Source: Nostoc sp. ATCC 53789 (GTDB lineage: Bacteria > Cyanobacteriota > Cyanobacteriia > Cyanobacteriales > Nostocaceae). Taken from it: 64,000 bases of DNA. Made by a program: the position numbers and the translations under genes. A model generated the notes under the pieces. It did not search any database. It was not told where the DNA came from and worked only from the letters and a program-made list of their open reading frames with translations. Position 1 is the stretch's first letter. Every line of letters begins with the position of its first letter. The DNA is taken from contig NZ_CP046703.1 in NCBI RefSeq assembly GCF_009873495.1, positions 4,444,501-4,508,500 of the forward strand, written 5' to 3'. This document shows, in pieces, positions 1-9,886 of the stretch.

Positions 1-135
1 CCGGTAGATGCTTTTAACTCTAAAGAAAGCTGGAACAACTTTGCCAGTTCTTTCTTAATTGGTGGTATTGGTGGTGCAGTAGTTGCTTACTTTTTGACTA
101 GCAATCTAGGGGTAATTCAAGGTTTATTTGGTTAA
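1..135 (+). CDS. psaL: Photosystem I reaction center subunit XI (PsaL), C-terminal end only
   Basis: The first 44 codons read open from base 1 to a TAA and encode the last part of PsaL, the thylakoid membrane subunit that holds photosystem I trimers or tetramers together. The visible part contains the WNNFAS motif followed by a glycine-rich membrane helix (LIGGIGGAVVAYFLT) and a short tail, which I recognise as the PsaL C terminus. The start and roughly the first 125 residues lie outside the window. It is convergent with gmk, and a 20-bp palindrome lies between the two genes. Confidence 0.9.
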   Translation, partial: PVDAFNSKESWNNFASSFLIGGIGGAVVAYFLTSNLGVIQGLFG

Positions 136-144
136 TTTAGAGAT

Positions 145-220
145 GAAGAGTTAGGAGTTAGGAGTTGGGAGTTAAAATTCATAACTTCTAACTCCTGTAC
201 AGACGCGATTAATCGCGTCT
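145..220. repeat. Intergenic repeats and 20-bp palindrome between psaL and gmk
   Basis: Bases 145-197 hold tandem GAGTTAG/GAGTTGG units and their inverted counterpart, a family seen again near 9205, 20165, 27783 and 51604. Bases 201-220 are a perfect palindrome (AGACGCGATT then AATCGCGTCT). Lying between two convergent genes, the palindrome could fold in both transcripts and act as a bidirectional terminator, although no strong T-run follows it. A shorter form, GCGATTAATCGC, recurs at 21981 after rpsL. Confidence 0.6.
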
Positions 221-228
221 CTCCAAAC

Positions 229-852
229 TTATTTAAACAAAACTGTTTCAATGTCATTTAAAGCAGTTTCAAAATCGTCATTAACGATTTTAATATCAAA
301 TTCATCTGCGGCTTGAATTTCTTCTTGGGCGCGGAGTAAACGACGGGCGATCGCTTCTTCAGAGTCTTGGGCACGAGAGCGTATCCGTTTCTCCAGTTCA
401 TCAAAAGAAGGCGGTAAGATAAAAATGCTCAGGGCACTGGGGAAGGAAGCACGAATTTGTCTTGCGCCTTCTAACTCAATTTCCAGCACTACCAACTTGC
501 CAGATTGAATTTGGTTAAGTACAGCTTCACGGGGAGTGCCGTAATAGTTACCAGCAAATTCTGCCCATTCTAAAAACTCACCTTCAGCCACTAATTGTTC
601 AAATTTACTACGGCTGACAAAGTAATAATTTTTGCCATCGATTTCTCCTGGACGGGCAGAACGAGTCGTTGCGGATACGGAAAAATAAAGTTCTGGATGA
701 CGTTGTAGGAGCGATCGCATTAAAGTGCCTTTACCAACCCCACTAGGGCCAGTCAAAACAATCAACTTGCCTAAATCTAAGCATTCTTCTGTGGTAGCAC
801 TACTCTGTATGGGTAAAACTGGCATTATCCCCTCAACCTGTGAATCAATCAA
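229..852 (-). CDS. gmk: Guanylate kinase
   Basis: This enzyme phosphorylates GMP to GDP with ATP in the cytoplasm, a required step in GTP and dGTP supply. The 207-residue protein has the P-loop GPSGVGKGT at residues 35-43, the GMP-binding segment with [11 protein letters not shown] near 60-70, and the NYYGTP motif typical of the family. The conserved core starts around residue 29; a second Met at residue 10 (base 825) is an equally possible start. It lies 138 bp downstream of remA on the same strand, a linkage also known in Firmicutes, and is probably co-transcribed with it. Confidence 0.95.
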   Translation of the reverse strand: MIDSQVEGIMPVLPIQSSATTEECLDLGKLIVLTGPSGVGKGTLMRSLLQRHPELYFSVSATTRSARPGEIDGKNYYFVSRSKFEQLVAEGEFLEWAEFAGNYYGTPREAVLNQIQSGKLVVLEIELEGARQIRASFPSALSIFILPPSFDELEKRIRSRAQDSEEAIARRLLRAQEEIQAADEFDIKIVNDDFETALNDIETVLFK

Positions 853-990
853 TAGATATTATTCATTAGTCTTGTGTTCCCGGCCAAGTCCACTAGTGAC
901 TAAGGAATTTGTAGCAAGGGTGACAGAAAACTTATCTAATTCACATCGTACTGCTGATACGGTACAAAGAGGAGTAGGAATAATCTAGTG

Positions 991-1257
991 TTAATTATCT
1001 ACAGTTTGATGATCGCGAGAAATTACAAAGCGATTCGCTACCGTTTCCGGCTGAATTGCTGACAGAATTACGTGGCTGGAATCGGTGATAATTACAGCCC
1101 TAGTCCGACGACCGTAAGTTGCATCAATCAGTTGACCTCTGTCCCGCGCATCGGTAATAATCCGCTTAATCGGGGCAGACTCTGGACTGACAATTGCAAC
1201 TACTCGGTTAGCAGACACAATGTTACCAAAGCCGATGTTGATTAATTGAATCTCCAT
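991..1257 (-). CDS. remA: RemA-like regulatory protein (DUF370)
   Basis: The 88-residue protein matches the DUF370/RemA family: an N-terminal [10 protein letters not shown] segment, the [11 protein letters not shown] stretch and a [12 protein letters not shown] strand. In Bacillus, RemA is a DNA-binding activator of matrix genes that forms ring-like oligomers; its cyanobacterial role is less clear. Its position directly upstream of gmk mirrors the remA-gmk order of Bacillus, which supports the call. No signal or membrane segment is visible. I take the ATG at 1257 because the family starts with this short leader. Confidence 0.85.
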   Translation of the reverse strand: MEIQLINIGFGNIVSANRVVAIVSPESAPIKRIITDARDRGQLIDATYGRRTRAVIITDSSHVILSAIQPETVANRFVISRDHQTVDN

Positions 1258-1900
1258 AAAAAAAACTCACGCCAAAGGCGGTTTGAGAAGCTGGAAATAA
1301 ACCTATTTCTATGTTATCGCCAAAAAACGGGAGTTACAACGCATAAATTCAAGCCAGCCTTTGTTTTTAAATAATGTCTGCTTTTTTTCGCTGTTTATTG
1401 GCTAAACTTGCTGAAAATCTTCCCAAAGGCATAGGCGCAATTACACTGATACAAGCTAGTTGGATGATGTACATTTATTTTGTTTGAAACAAGTATCTAG
1501 TTCCTAAATTAATGAGAGCAAAATCGACTGTTTGCAGAAGTAGGGAAAAGGGAAAAGGGTAATAAAAACCTCTTTCTCCCTCTTGCAAAAGCTACTTTTA
1601 GTGCTTTTCGTTTGTATGCAATAAACTCTGCTCTCTCTACTAAAAGGCTACAGTGTAAATACAAGTAATACCGCAGCCATATCTTGTAAATCTCGTACTG
1701 CGTTTTCATCCCCACAGGGGTAGAAGTCGCGAAGCCCACTAACGCACTGGCTTCTCTGCGTTAGCCTGCGGGAAGCCGCTACGCGTCTAGGTTATTTCGT
1801 TATCCCGTAAGTTGTGCGTAAGTCCTATAAGTGATCAGATAGATTCAGTCCACTTGAGTGGACTTTGGCTATCAGCTCATAACTTCAGTTTTGCGCGGGA
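1258..1900. other. Intergenic region with a Nostoc-type repeat
   Basis: I find no convincing gene here. The part next to remA should hold its promoter and leader. Bases 1723-1800 are a mosaic of short inverted and direct repeats (a CGCGAAGC block, AACGCACTGGCTTCTCTG and GGGAAGCCGCTACGCG), a repeat style common in Nostoc genomes. The block AACGCACTGGCTTCTCTG recurs at 29133-29150 inside the MITE-like element. A 76-codon minus-strand reading frame overlaps this repeat and is best regarded as chance. Confidence 0.6.
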
Positions 1901-2611
1901 TTATTGTCCACCATTCACAGCACGCATCCGTCGGACACTTCCAGCTTGGCAATCGCGTAACCAAGTATTCACCGCTTGGGCAACAGTGCCATTACTACTA
2001 TCGCGTGGCGGGGATAATGGCTGCTGTGCTGAATTGGAACCAGTTTGAGAAAACATCATCACTAAACGCCAACCAGTTGTAGTTTTAGTCAACAACAGCC
2101 AGTGGAACTCTTGCAATTCGATCGCTTTCTTTCCTATGTACTGGCGCTCCAAGGTAGTAAAGAAAACTTGCTCAACTCCTGATGCAGAGCTTTTAGACGG
2201 ATCTGCACTATATTCTTCAAGGTTAAGGGGCAGAGGAGTAAACTCAGGTCTTCCTGCCACTAACATATAACTGTAAATATCACTACTTCTGCTGAGGCGA
2301 CGGGCGCGTTGACTGGCGCGATTAGTATAACTAGGTAAATCTTGGAGTAGCTCTATAGTTAATGTTTCTAAATTTTGCTCAGAACAGAAAGACTTCGCCC
2401 CGTCGTTGATATTTTCTCTTTCTGCTAGCGCCGAGGAGTTAGGGGTGAGGATTTTCGAGAACGCTGGGTAAGTAAAGCTATTTGATACTAAAATCCAAAA
2501 GCCACAAGCTACAAGCCAACTATAATTTTTCTTCTTGAGTGAAGAGGCAAGATTTTTCTCCCCTACACCCTGCACTCTGTTTCCCAGTTTCTCACTGACT
2601 CTTAGCTTCAT
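1901..2611 (-). CDS. Hypothetical protein with a signal-anchor segment
   Basis: I do not recognise a characterised family for this 236-residue protein. A basic N terminus (SLKKKNYSW) is followed by a hydrophobic stretch at about residues 32-50 that looks like a signal peptide or single anchor, and the rest is soluble, so an envelope or periplasmic location is likely. The first 25 residues are encoded by sequence resembling Nostoc intergenic repeats, so the real start may be further inside. Its ATG overlaps the TGA of pyrF by 4 bp (ATGA), so it should be translated as the last gene of the tyrS-pyrF operon. Confidence 0.7.
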   Translation of the reverse strand: MKLRVSEKLGNRVQGVGEKNLASSLKKKNYSWLVACGFWILVSNSFTYPAFSKILTPNSSALAERENINDGAKSFCSEQNLETLTIELLQDLPSYTNRASQRARRLSRSSDIYSYMLVAGRPEFTPLPLNLEEYSADPSKSSASGVEQVFFTTLERQYIGKKAIELQEFHWLLLTKTTTGWRLVMMFSQTGSNSAQQPLSPPRDSSNGTVAQAVNTWLRDCQAGSVRRMRAVNGGQ

Positions 2612-3327
2612 GCCACTGTGGTTAACTCCTCAGAAATCCTCTTCCAGGCTAACTCTGGCTCAGTAGCAGTAGTAATGGGACGGCCAATTACTAAATAATC
2701 TGCACCAGCTTTCATGGCTTGTGCAGGAGTGAGCGATCGCTTTTGATCGCCTTTATCTGCCCAAGTTGGTCTAACGCCGGGACAAACTAGCAAAAAGCGG
2801 TCTCCACAAGTCTCTCGTAGCTGTGCCACCTCTTGAGGCGAACAAACTACCCCATCCAAACCACATTCTTGAGCCAGCAGGGCCATTTCTAGAGCATATT
2901 CTGGCAATTCCAGAGGTATTTTTAAATCAAATGCCAACTGCCTAGCAGAAATGCTCGTCAGCAGGGTAATAGCAATTAACTTTGGTGGTTGTACACCCGC
3001 TTGGGCTGCCCCTTCGTGTGCTGCTTCAATTGCGGCTTTTAGAGCATCTCTACCAGCAGTAGCATGAATTGTCAGCAAATCCACTCCGTATCTAGCTGCG
3101 CTCCGGCAAGCACCAGCAACGGTGTTGGGGATATCATCAAACTTTAAATCTAAGAAAATGCGCTTTTCCTTAGACTTTAGGACTTCCAGAATTTTGGGGC
3201 CAGTGCTGGTAAACAACTCTAAGCCGACTTTCCAAAAACCGACTTGCGGGAGTTGATCTATAAGAGCGATCGCAGCTTGCTCATCTGGTACATCCAAAGC
3301 GACAATAATTTTTTCTTCTGCATTCAT
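2608..3327 (-). CDS. pyrF: Orotidine 5'-phosphate decarboxylase
   Basis: The enzyme removes CO2 from OMP to make UMP, the last step of de novo pyrimidine synthesis. From the Met at 3327 the protein begins with [11 protein letters not shown], the usual first strand of the TIM barrel, and carries the catalytic DLKFDD motif at residues 60-65 plus the C-terminal PGVRP and VIGRPIT phosphate-binding loops. The frame is open up to an ATG at 3369 directly after the tyrS stop, but those 14 extra codons lack conserved features and look like a spacer repeat. It is downstream of tyrS in a tight operon. Confidence 0.93.
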   Translation of the reverse strand: MNAEEKIIVALDVPDEQAAIALIDQLPQVGFWKVGLELFTSTGPKILEVLKSKEKRIFLDLKFDDIPNTVAGACRSAARYGVDLLTIHATAGRDALKAAIEAAHEGAAQAGVQPPKLIAITLLTSISARQLAFDLKIPLELPEYALEMALLAQECGLDGVVCSPQEVAQLRETCGDRFLLVCPGVRPTWADKGDQKRSLTPAQAMKAGADYLVIGRPITTATEPELAWKRISEELTTVA

Positions 3328-3369
3328 ACGTGGTTTCTTGCTAAGTACTTCCCAGTCTCTAGTCCCCAT

Positions 3370-4557
3370 CTAAGGTACTAGGCGCACAAACTTATTTTTC
3401 CCAACTTGTAAAACCTTACCTTGTAACTGGGCAGAATCAGCAAAAGTAGTATCAACATCGGTAATGCGATCGCCATCTATACGCACTCCACCTTCTTGAA
3501 TTTTCCGCTTACCTTCCCCTGTACTTTTGCATAAACCAGTGACATTGAGAATATAGGCTAATTTAGCGGGATACGATATCTCAGCTAGAGAAAATTCGGG
3601 AACTGCACCTTCCTTTCCGCCACTTTGGGCTGCTTCTTTGGCTTTTTGGGCGGCTGTTTCGCCGTGGTACTGTTTAACAACTTCCCATGCGAGGAGTGTT
3701 TGGCGATCGCGGGGATTTTCTGGCAGATTATCCAAAGGTAAATCCGTCAGCAGTTCAAAATATTGTGACAGCAGATTATCTGGAACCCCTTGCAACTTCT
3801 GATATTTTTGCCCCGGATGTTCTGACAACCCAATATAATTACCTAAAGACTTGGACATTTTTTGCACCCCATCCGTGCCAATTAAAATTGGCAGCAGCAT
3901 CCCAAACTGGGGCTTTTGACCAAAATGACGCTGTAAATCTCTGCCCACAGCGATGTTAAATTTCTGATCAGTCCCTCCTAATTCCACATCTGCTTCCACG
4001 GCAACGGAATCGAAACCTTGCATTAACGGGTATAGGAACTCATGGATAAAAATCGGATTCTCTTTTCTATAGCGATCGGCAAATCCTTCCTTAGCCAACA
4101 TCTGCCCCACCGTCATCGTGGAAAGTAACTCCAAAATTTTCTCTAAGTTGAGCTTAGAGAGCCATTCGGAGTTATAGCGCACCTCTAACCTTCCTGGTGT
4201 GTCAAAATCCAAGATAGGACGTACTTGGTCAAGATAAGTCTGGGCATTTTGGGCGACATCTGCTTCTGTAAGCTGGCGGCGCACCTCAGATTTACCAGTC
4301 GGATCGCCAATGCGTGCTGTAAAATCGCCAATAATTAGAACTGCTATATGGCCTGCATCTTGAAACGCTCGCAGTTTTCGTACTGGTATGCTATGACCTA
4401 AATGAATATCAGTACCAGTTGGGTCAATCCCCAACTTGATCCTTAAAGGTTTGTTTGTAGTTGCCAAAAGCTTTTCTAGACTTTCACTGTTAACATCTAC
4501 TGGTTGTGGAAAAACTTCTACAACACCACGACGCAGCCAAGCAAAATCTTGCGTCAT
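3370..4557 (-). CDS. tyrS: Tyrosyl-tRNA synthetase
   Basis: This class I synthetase charges tRNA-Tyr. Counting from the Met at 4557, the protein has 395 residues with the HIGH-type motif HLGH at 52-55, the KMSKS loop at 233-237, and a C-terminal S4-like RNA-binding domain from about residue 330 ([15 protein letters not shown]). An upstream in-frame ATG at 4689 would add 44 residues without family similarity, so the MTQDFAWL start is preferred. It is the first gene of a minus-strand operon with pyrF and diverges from the PBP gene at 4731. Confidence 0.95.
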   Translation of the reverse strand: MTQDFAWLRRGVVEVFPQPVDVNSESLEKLLATTNKPLRIKLGIDPTGTDIHLGHSIPVRKLRAFQDAGHIAVLIIGDFTARIGDPTGKSEVRRQLTEADVAQNAQTYLDQVRPILDFDTPGRLEVRYNSEWLSKLNLEKILELLSTMTVGQMLAKEGFADRYRKENPIFIHEFLYPLMQGFDSVAVEADVELGGTDQKFNIAVGRDLQRHFGQKPQFGMLLPILIGTDGVQKMSKSLGNYIGLSEHPGQKYQKLQGVPDNLLSQYFELLTDLPLDNLPENPRDRQTLLAWEVVKQYHGETAAQKAKEAAQSGGKEGAVPEFSLAEISYPAKLAYILNVTGLCKSTGEGKRKIQEGGVRIDGDRITDVDTTFADSAQLQGKVLQVGKNKFVRLVP

Positions 4558-4730
4558 ACTAGAAAATCCACTGTTAGCTATGTTTTGCCCACTAGAAGTT
4601 AAGTTGGTTATAAACACTTGCAATTTATCCACTTTCTCATCTGCCAAACTACTATAATTGCAAAAAATTAACCGCCTTGCTTCATCCAATCAATTACAGT
4701 TAAATTTATAAGTGAGGAAGTGAAATCGCC

Positions 4731-6656
4731 GTGTCGTCTTCTAGGACTTTTGAAGATAAACAGCCACAACGTCGGGCTTCATCAGGTTTTGAGTTTTTGA
4801 AAGGAGTTGGTCAGGTAACTGGGGGTACTCTGCTCTCAATTACCATGTTGGCAAGTTCCATTGTAGCCGGAGGACTGGTTGGTTTAGCCATTAGTTTCCG
4901 TAATTTGCCAGATGTAAGACAGCTACGTAACTTCTTTCCCTCAGAAACAACTTACATCTATGACGTTAAGGGTAAACTTTTAACGAGTATTCATGGGGAA
5001 GCCAACCGCGAAGTCGTACCCCTGGATAGAATTTCTCCGAACTTAAAACGGGCGGTATTAGCAAGTGAAGATAGTCACTTCTATGATCACCACGGTATTA
5101 ACCCCACTGGTGTTGGCCGGGCTATAGTAGTTAACGCTGTAGCAGGTGGAGTCAAAGAGGGTGGCTCTACTGTTACTATGCAATTGGTCAAAAACCTGTT
5201 TTTGTCTCAAAAGCGTGCCTTTACCCGCAAGTTGGCGGAGGCCGTGCTGGCAATCAGGTTAGAGCAAATTCTCACCAAAGACCAAATTTTAGAAATGTAC
5301 CTCAATCAAGTTTATTGGGGTCATAACAATTATGGTGTACAAACGGCAGCCCGCAGTTACTTTAATAAGTCGTCAGAATATTTAAGCTTGGGTGAGTCAG
5401 CAATGATGGCGGGTTTGATCCAAGCACCAGAAGAATTCAGCCCCTTTGTGAGCATGAAGCTGGCAAAACAGAAACAAAAAGAAGTGCTGGGGCGGATGCT
5501 GGAATTAAGCTGGATCAACCAGTCTGAGTATGACGATGCCCTCAAGCAGGAAATAAAACTTGGTAGAATCAAATCTTTTCAAGGTAGTGCCCTACCTTAT
5601 GTAACCAACACCGTAGCGCAGGAATTGGCTAAGAAGTTTGGGCGTGAGACACTACTCAAGGGTGGGATGCGAGTGCAAACTACAGTCGATGCCAAGTTCC
5701 AAATCATGGCAGAGGAAACTGTCACTAAGTGGCATAAATCACTACTTGGGCAGGGACTATCTAAGAATCAAATTGCCTTGGTAGCAATTGATCCGCGCAC
5801 GCATTTTATCAAAGCACTAGTCGGTGGTGTAGATCCTAAGATCAGTGAATTCAATCGTGCAACTCAAGCTCAACGCCAGCCCGGATCTTCCTTTAAACCG
5901 TTTGTATATTATACTGCTTTTGCTACTGGTAAGTATGGACCAGACTCAACGGTGGTAGATTCCCCAGTCAGCTATCGAGATGGTAACGGTTGGTATTTTC
6001 CCAGAAATTATGATGGGGGGTTTAGCGGAGCTATGCCAATCCGCACAGCTTTAGCCCAATCGCGCAACATTCCTGTGATCAAGATTGGTAAGGCTGTGGG
6101 CATGAATCGAGTGATCGAAACTTGCCGCACCTTGGGGATCATGAGTCCGATGGAACCTGTTACCTCTCTGCCTCTTGGTGCAATTGGTGTCACTCCCCTA
6201 GAAATGGCTAGTGCCTATGCTACCTTTGCTAATTATGGTTGGCAGTCCCCACCCACTGTAATTGCGCGTGTCACCGATAGTAGTGGTAACGTGTTATTAG
6301 ATAATACCCCTAAACCCCAGCTAGTTTTAGACCCTTGGGCATCGGCAGCCATTATCGATGTGATGCGAACGGTAGTTACTAGTGGTACAGGTAAAGGTGC
6401 TGCAATAGCTCGTCCAAGTGCTGGTAAGACGGGTACAACTTCCTCAGAAAAGGATATCTGGTTTGTTGGCACTGTGCCACAACTAACAACTGCTGTCTGG
6501 GTGGGAAGGGACGACAACAGACAATTAGCTAGCCGGGCGACGGGTGGCGGTATGGTTGCTCCCATCTGGAAAGATTTTATGGAGAAGGCACTTAAGAATG
6601 TACCAGTGGAAAACTTTAAGCCACCTTCCCAGTTTTCTCGCCCCAAGTCACAATAA
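4731..6656 (+). CDS. Class A penicillin-binding protein (PBP1A type)
   Basis: This bifunctional enzyme polymerises and cross-links peptidoglycan at the outer face of the inner membrane. A short cytoplasmic tail precedes one membrane helix at about residues 33-55. The GT51 glycosyltransferase domain follows, with the EDSHFYDHHG motif (catalytic Glu about 113) and GGSTVTMQLVKN. The transpeptidase domain has SSFK with Ser386 as nucleophile, SRN at 444-446 and KTGT at 566-569, so all three active-site motifs are present. The 641-residue length is normal. It uses a GTG start; divergent tyrS shares the short intergenic region. Confidence 0.93.
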   Translation: MSSSRTFEDKQPQRRASSGFEFLKGVGQVTGGTLLSITMLASSIVAGGLVGLAISFRNLPDVRQLRNFFPSETTYIYDVKGKLLTSIHGEANREVVPLDRISPNLKRAVLASEDSHFYDHHGINPTGVGRAIVVNAVAGGVKEGGSTVTMQLVKNLFLSQKRAFTRKLAEAVLAIRLEQILTKDQILEMYLNQVYWGHNNYGVQTAARSYFNKSSEYLSLGESAMMAGLIQAPEEFSPFVSMKLAKQKQKEVLGRMLELSWINQSEYDDALKQEIKLGRIKSFQGSALPYVTNTVAQELAKKFGRETLLKGGMRVQTTVDAKFQIMAEETVTKWHKSLLGQGLSKNQIALVAIDPRTHFIKALVGGVDPKISEFNRATQAQRQPGSSFKPFVYYTAFATGKYGPDSTVVDSPVSYRDGNGWYFPRNYDGGFSGAMPIRTALAQSRNIPVIKIGKAVGMNRVIETCRTLGIMSPMEPVTSLPLGAIGVTPLEMASAYATFANYGWQSPPTVIARVTDSSGNVLLDNTPKPQLVLDPWASAAIIDVMRTVVTSGTGKGAAIARPSAGKTGTTSSEKDIWFVGTVPQLTTAVWVGRDDNRQLASRATGGGMVAPIWKDFMEKALKNVPVENFKPPSQFSRPKSQ

Positions 6657-6720
6657 CTTTGGATCTTAGATTTTGGATTTTGGATTTTGAATTGGCAATT
6701 AATCCAAAATCTAAAATTAA
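6657..6720. repeat. Inverted TTTTGGATT / AATCCAAAA repeat between convergent genes
   Basis: This short spacer consists almost wholly of GATTTTGGATTTTG units followed by the inverse AATCCAAAATCTAAAATT. The arms can pair into an AT-rich stem in either transcript, so it may terminate the PBP gene and the DUF1825 gene. The same WD-like repeat family occurs at 9236-9312 and 22242-22372. Confidence 0.6.
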
Positions 6721-7044
6721 CTAAGCCTGCTTTTCTAGCTCGGCTTTCATCCGTTCTAAAGTCAGGTGCATTTGGTCAAACATTTGTTGCGGGGTGACAC
6801 CGAATTGACCTAATTGCGTTTTCAGCTGTTCTACAGTCATTTGTGCCATAAAATCTTCTGATAGCTCGAAGCGCTTCATAAAGATGCGATACCGATCCAT
6901 CATGGCTTCCATTTGCTCAATAAACAGCTTTTTGCCATCTCGGTCAAATTTGCCGTAGTTGTTACCAAGCTTGATTAGCGCTTGATAATCTTCAAACAGT
7001 TGTTTTGCTTCTTGCTGAACTATCTCAGAATCGAAGAATCCCAT
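6721..7044 (-). CDS. DUF1825 family protein
   Basis: This 107-residue protein belongs to a small cyanobacterial family without a proven function. It starts MGFFDSEIVQQEAKQLFEDY and is almost entirely alpha-helical with many charged residues (DRDGKKLFIEQMEAMMDRYR), which suggests a soluble helical-bundle protein that may bind a partner. No signal peptide, membrane helix or catalytic motif is visible. It stands alone, convergent with the PBP gene. Confidence 0.8.
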   Translation of the reverse strand: MGFFDSEIVQQEAKQLFEDYQALIKLGNNYGKFDRDGKKLFIEQMEAMMDRYRIFMKRFELSEDFMAQMTVEQLKTQLGQFGVTPQQMFDQMHLTLERMKAELEKQA

Positions 7045-7170
7045 ATTGCTTATATTAAACTGAGCGCCCAGACTCAGTAGCTTAATAGTTTTACTTCTAT
7101 TTATTATTTTAGTCTAGGTGAGTAATCTAGTGACGAAGCTTCGGTTTTAGTACGGTTTGTTACCGAAATT

Positions 7171-8094
7171 TCAACACTTGACTTGAGAACCTTTTCGCTG
7201 TGTAAAGCGACTTAATAAAGCCGCAATACTCATAGCTTTAGCCATTGATTTAGGATTGGTGTTTTCACCCAGTTGAATTTTCAGTTCGGGAGCGTATTTT
7301 AAGGCTAGTGAATTTTTTGGGTTAAGTTTTAATGCTTGACAGATGTAAACCCTAGCCATCCCCATAAATTTTTGTTTGAGATGCACCAAACCTAATAAGG
7401 CATAATAGTCGCTGTTATTCGGCTCTAATTTTATGGCATCGCGCAGTTCTTGAACAGCTATAGTCCATTTCCCTAGCCTGACATACTCAATAGCTCGCTG
7501 GTAGTGACGTTGAGAGTAGTTTGTCAAAACTGGTTTGACATCAGTTAATGTCAATTCAACTGGGTTGACTTCTACTTCAGAGATTATGGGAACAGTTTTT
7601 TGTGGTAAGAAGAGGTCTGGTTTATGCAACCGTAGGTATACTAAATTCAGTATAGTAATTTGTTGCGTCACCTGATAAAACTGATCTAGTGATTTGTATT
7701 GAGCTTCTGCATAACAGGCGATCGCTTCTTCATAAAACAATTCTGCTTCGGGTGTAGACATTTTCATAATTTCCTGAGCTATGGCACTTTGAGAAGACAA
7801 AGGCTTCTGCTCTAAAACTCTTGCATCCGATCGCAGCATAGCGATCGCAATCAAGCGCTTCTGTCGATGTTTCAGTTGTTGATAAGCTGGGTTGATTAAA
7901 TGGCTAAATATTGCCGTTGCTAATTTTTGGTCTGGATTGCAGTTTTTGGCATGGCGATCGGGATGTAGCAGCTTCGCTAAAGTGTGATAGCGTTTGAAAA
8001 TCTGGCGATCGTCAGCAATTACAGAAATTCCTAGCACAGCGTAAGGATCACAAAGCTTTTCAACCCATCCTGGCGGTAGTAAGGTCTGTGACAT
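7171..8094 (-). CDS. J-domain protein with TPR repeats
   Basis: Residues about 16-80 form a DnaJ-type J domain with the HPD signature at 44-46, the contact that stimulates Hsp70 ATPase. A middle region without clear motifs follows, then tetratricopeptide repeats at about 195-270 (AIEYVRLGKWTIAVQELRDA, and the pair around YALLGLVHLKQ). The architecture indicates a DnaK co-chaperone that recognises a specific client through the TPRs rather than a general DnaJ, since the Gly/Phe and zinc-finger regions are missing. It is monocistronic by spacing. Confidence 0.85.
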   Translation of the reverse strand: MSQTLLPPGWVEKLCDPYAVLGISVIADDRQIFKRYHTLAKLLHPDRHAKNCNPDQKLATAIFSHLINPAYQQLKHRQKRLIAIAMLRSDARVLEQKPLSSQSAIAQEIMKMSTPEAELFYEEAIACYAEAQYKSLDQFYQVTQQITILNLVYLRLHKPDLFLPQKTVPIISEVEVNPVELTLTDVKPVLTNYSQRHYQRAIEYVRLGKWTIAVQELRDAIKLEPNNSDYYALLGLVHLKQKFMGMARVYICQALKLNPKNSLALKYAPELKIQLGENTNPKSMAKAMSIAALLSRFTQRKGSQVKC

Positions 8095-8277
8095 AGTAGT
8101 AATAAAGCTGTTAAAAACTTAAAATTAGCATCAAAGCTCAATGCACAGTCATGTGAAACTTACTCAAATTTCTTCAAATACTAAATTGTGTGGGAACTTT
8201 CGAAAGTCTGGAGAGCAAGCCAGGGTAGTTGACTGTTTGATTGTAGGAACTGTGGTATTGGTAGATTTATTAGAAAT

Positions 8278-8652
8278 ATGTTGACTAAGCGCAAAAGTAG
8301 AAGCGTTGCTGCTGTTTTAGCTTTTTCTGGCACGCTGACAATTTCAGGATTACATAAATTCTATCTGGGACAGCCTCTGTGGGGTGTTTTGTATGTATTA
8401 CTTTCCTGGACACCTATCCCCAAGGTAGCTAGTGCCATTGAGGGAGTTTGGTATTTAGCCCAAGACGAAGAAGCTTTTGATCGTAATTTTAATCTAGGCA
8501 AGTCAGCAACAAGGAACTCACAAAAGGTAAGTAATCAGGTAGGAGCGATGGCTGACGCAATGCGAGAATTAGATGCTTTGCGTCAGGATGGACTGATTTC
8601 AGAGTATGAGTTTGAGCAAAAGCGCCGCCAATTGCTAGACCAGATTTCTTGA
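8278..8652 (+). CDS. TM2 domain protein with SHOCT-like C terminus
   Basis: The 124-residue protein has a TM2 domain at about residues 8-60: two short membrane helices with the GLHKFYLGQPLWGVLY motif. The C-terminal segment ELDALRQDGLISEYEFEQKR resembles a SHOCT oligomerisation motif. TM2 proteins are small inner-membrane proteins of mostly unknown role. Only 14 bp separate it from the next gene, so the two are probably co-transcribed. Confidence 0.8.
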   Translation: MLTKRKSRSVAAVLAFSGTLTISGLHKFYLGQPLWGVLYVLLSWTPIPKVASAIEGVWYLAQDEEAFDRNFNLGKSATRNSQKVSNQVGAMADAMRELDALRQDGLISEYEFEQKRRQLLDQIS

Positions 8653-8666
8653 GGTAAGCGACAATC

Positions 8667-9200
8667 ATGAATAACTGGCTACCTTTGAACCCCAGGTTGC
8701 AAAAACTCCGCGCCAAGCTCATCAACGATCCCTACTATCGCCTACAATCTGGGGAAGAAATTCAGATAGCGGCCAAATTAGGTATTCGCATTGATGCTAA
8801 TCAAGCCACTGTAGATGATTGGTTACGCCTACCAGGTTTATCAATTCACCAAGCGCGATCGCTTGTAGAACTTTCCCATTCTGGTGTTAAATTTTACTGT
8901 ATTGAAGACATTGCTGCGGCTTTGGCTATACCAGCGCCGCGTCTGGAGCCATTAAAGCCTCTGCTGAATTTTATTTACTATGACCACGAATCTTTAGAAA
9001 GTGCTACGCATTTAGTCAATCCGAATACAGCAACAGTCGAAAAGTTAGCACAAATTCCATTTATAGATTTATCTTTAGCCCAAGCAGTGGTTCAAAATCG
9101 GCAATCCTCTGGGCCTTACCGTAACCTAGCTGATTTCCAACGACGGCTGGAGTTACCTGGTGATGCGATCGCTCAACTGATGTATTATTTAAGGTTTTAA
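8667..9200 (+). CDS. Helix-hairpin-helix (ComEA-like) protein
   Basis: The 177-residue protein carries two helix-hairpin-helix regions: one around residues 45-80 (IDANQATVDDWLRLPGLSIHQARSLV) and one around 115-160 (VNPNTATVEKLAQIPFIDLSLAQAVV, then GPYRNLADFQRR). The N-T-A/T start of each motif followed by a LPG or IPF turn is the ComEA pattern for non-specific DNA contact. There is no signal peptide or membrane anchor, so unlike true ComEA it is probably cytoplasmic, and a role in DNA uptake is not established. Confidence 0.8.
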   Translation: MNNWLPLNPRLQKLRAKLINDPYYRLQSGEEIQIAAKLGIRIDANQATVDDWLRLPGLSIHQARSLVELSHSGVKFYCIEDIAAALAIPAPRLEPLKPLLNFIYYDHESLESATHLVNPNTATVEKLAQIPFIDLSLAQAVVQNRQSSGPYRNLADFQRRLELPGDAIAQLMYYLRF

Positions 9201-9235
9201 GTTAGAAGTTATTTTAAAACTTCTAACTCTGCTAA

Positions 9236-9312
9236 TTTTAGATTTTGAGTCGAACCTTTGGTGCGCTTACAGCGCAACTTGGATTGAAGGAAAAATCCAA
9301 AATCCAAAATTG
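9236..9312. repeat. WD-like intergenic repeat
   Basis: The stretch begins TTTTAGATTTTGAGTCGAACC and ends AAATCCAAAATCCAAAATTG, which can pair with its own left end. It shares this layout, including the GTCGAACC block after the left arm, with the element at 22242-22372 in the rpsL-rpsG spacer. It lies between the convergent helix-hairpin-helix and lepB genes. Confidence 0.5.
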
Positions 9313-9313
9313 A

Positions 9314-9886
9314 TTAAATGAACCCAATGCGATCAAGAGGCCAAAAACGAAACGTTGCCCGACCAATGACGTTTTCTCTGGGTAAAAAGCCCCAATAGCG
9401 AGAGTCATTACTATCGTTCCGATTATCTCCCATGACAAAAAATTCGTCTTCTGGGACTTTCACTGCTTGGTATGGCTGATTTGGTGGTTCAGCAATGTAG
9501 TCTTCTGTCAAGGGTTGACCGTTGAGATAGACTTTGCCAGAATCAACACTAATTACCTCACCAGGCTGGCCAATAACCCGCTTGATGAAAGCTTGGTCTT
9601 TAGGATATCCCCGACGTTGTAGTTCTGCGGGTGGCTGAAAAACAATAATATCCCCAGTTATGGGAGGGTGAAAATGGTAGGATATTTTTTCAACTACCAA
9701 GCGATCGCCAGTATGTAAGGTTGGCAGCATCGAATCCGAAGGGATATAGCGGGGTTCGGCGATAAAAGTTCTGATCAGAAATGCTAAACATAATGCGATC
9801 GCAATTAAAATCAGATTTTCTTGCCAACTACGCAATACTTTTGACGACGCACGTTCTTCTTTTGCATCACTTTCGTGAGGAATCAT
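9314..9886 (-). CDS. lepB: Signal peptidase I
   Basis: This membrane-bound Ser/Lys protease removes signal peptides from exported proteins, here into periplasm or thylakoid lumen. After a charged N terminus, one membrane helix lies at about residues 25-43. The catalytic serine sits in SMLPTL (about residue 57), the lysine in AFIKRVIG, and the C-terminal box GDNRNDSNDSRYWG is complete. The 190-residue length is usual for cyanobacterial single-anchor enzymes. It is transcribed away from the long gap that follows. Confidence 0.95.
   Translation of the reverse strand: MIPHESDAKEERASSKVLRSWQENLILIAIALCLAFLIRTFIAEPRYIPSDSMLPTLHTGDRLVVEKISYHFHPPITGDIIVFQPPAELQRRGYPKDQAFIKRVIGQPGEVISVDSGKVYLNGQPLTEDYIAEPPNQPYQAVKVPEDEFFVMGDNRNDSNDSRYWGFLPRENVIGRATFRFWPLDRIGFI

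Noticed and set aside
1509-1739. 76-codon minus-strand frame before the hypothetical gene
   Set aside because: Its start lies in a Nostoc repeat and the translation has no family pattern.
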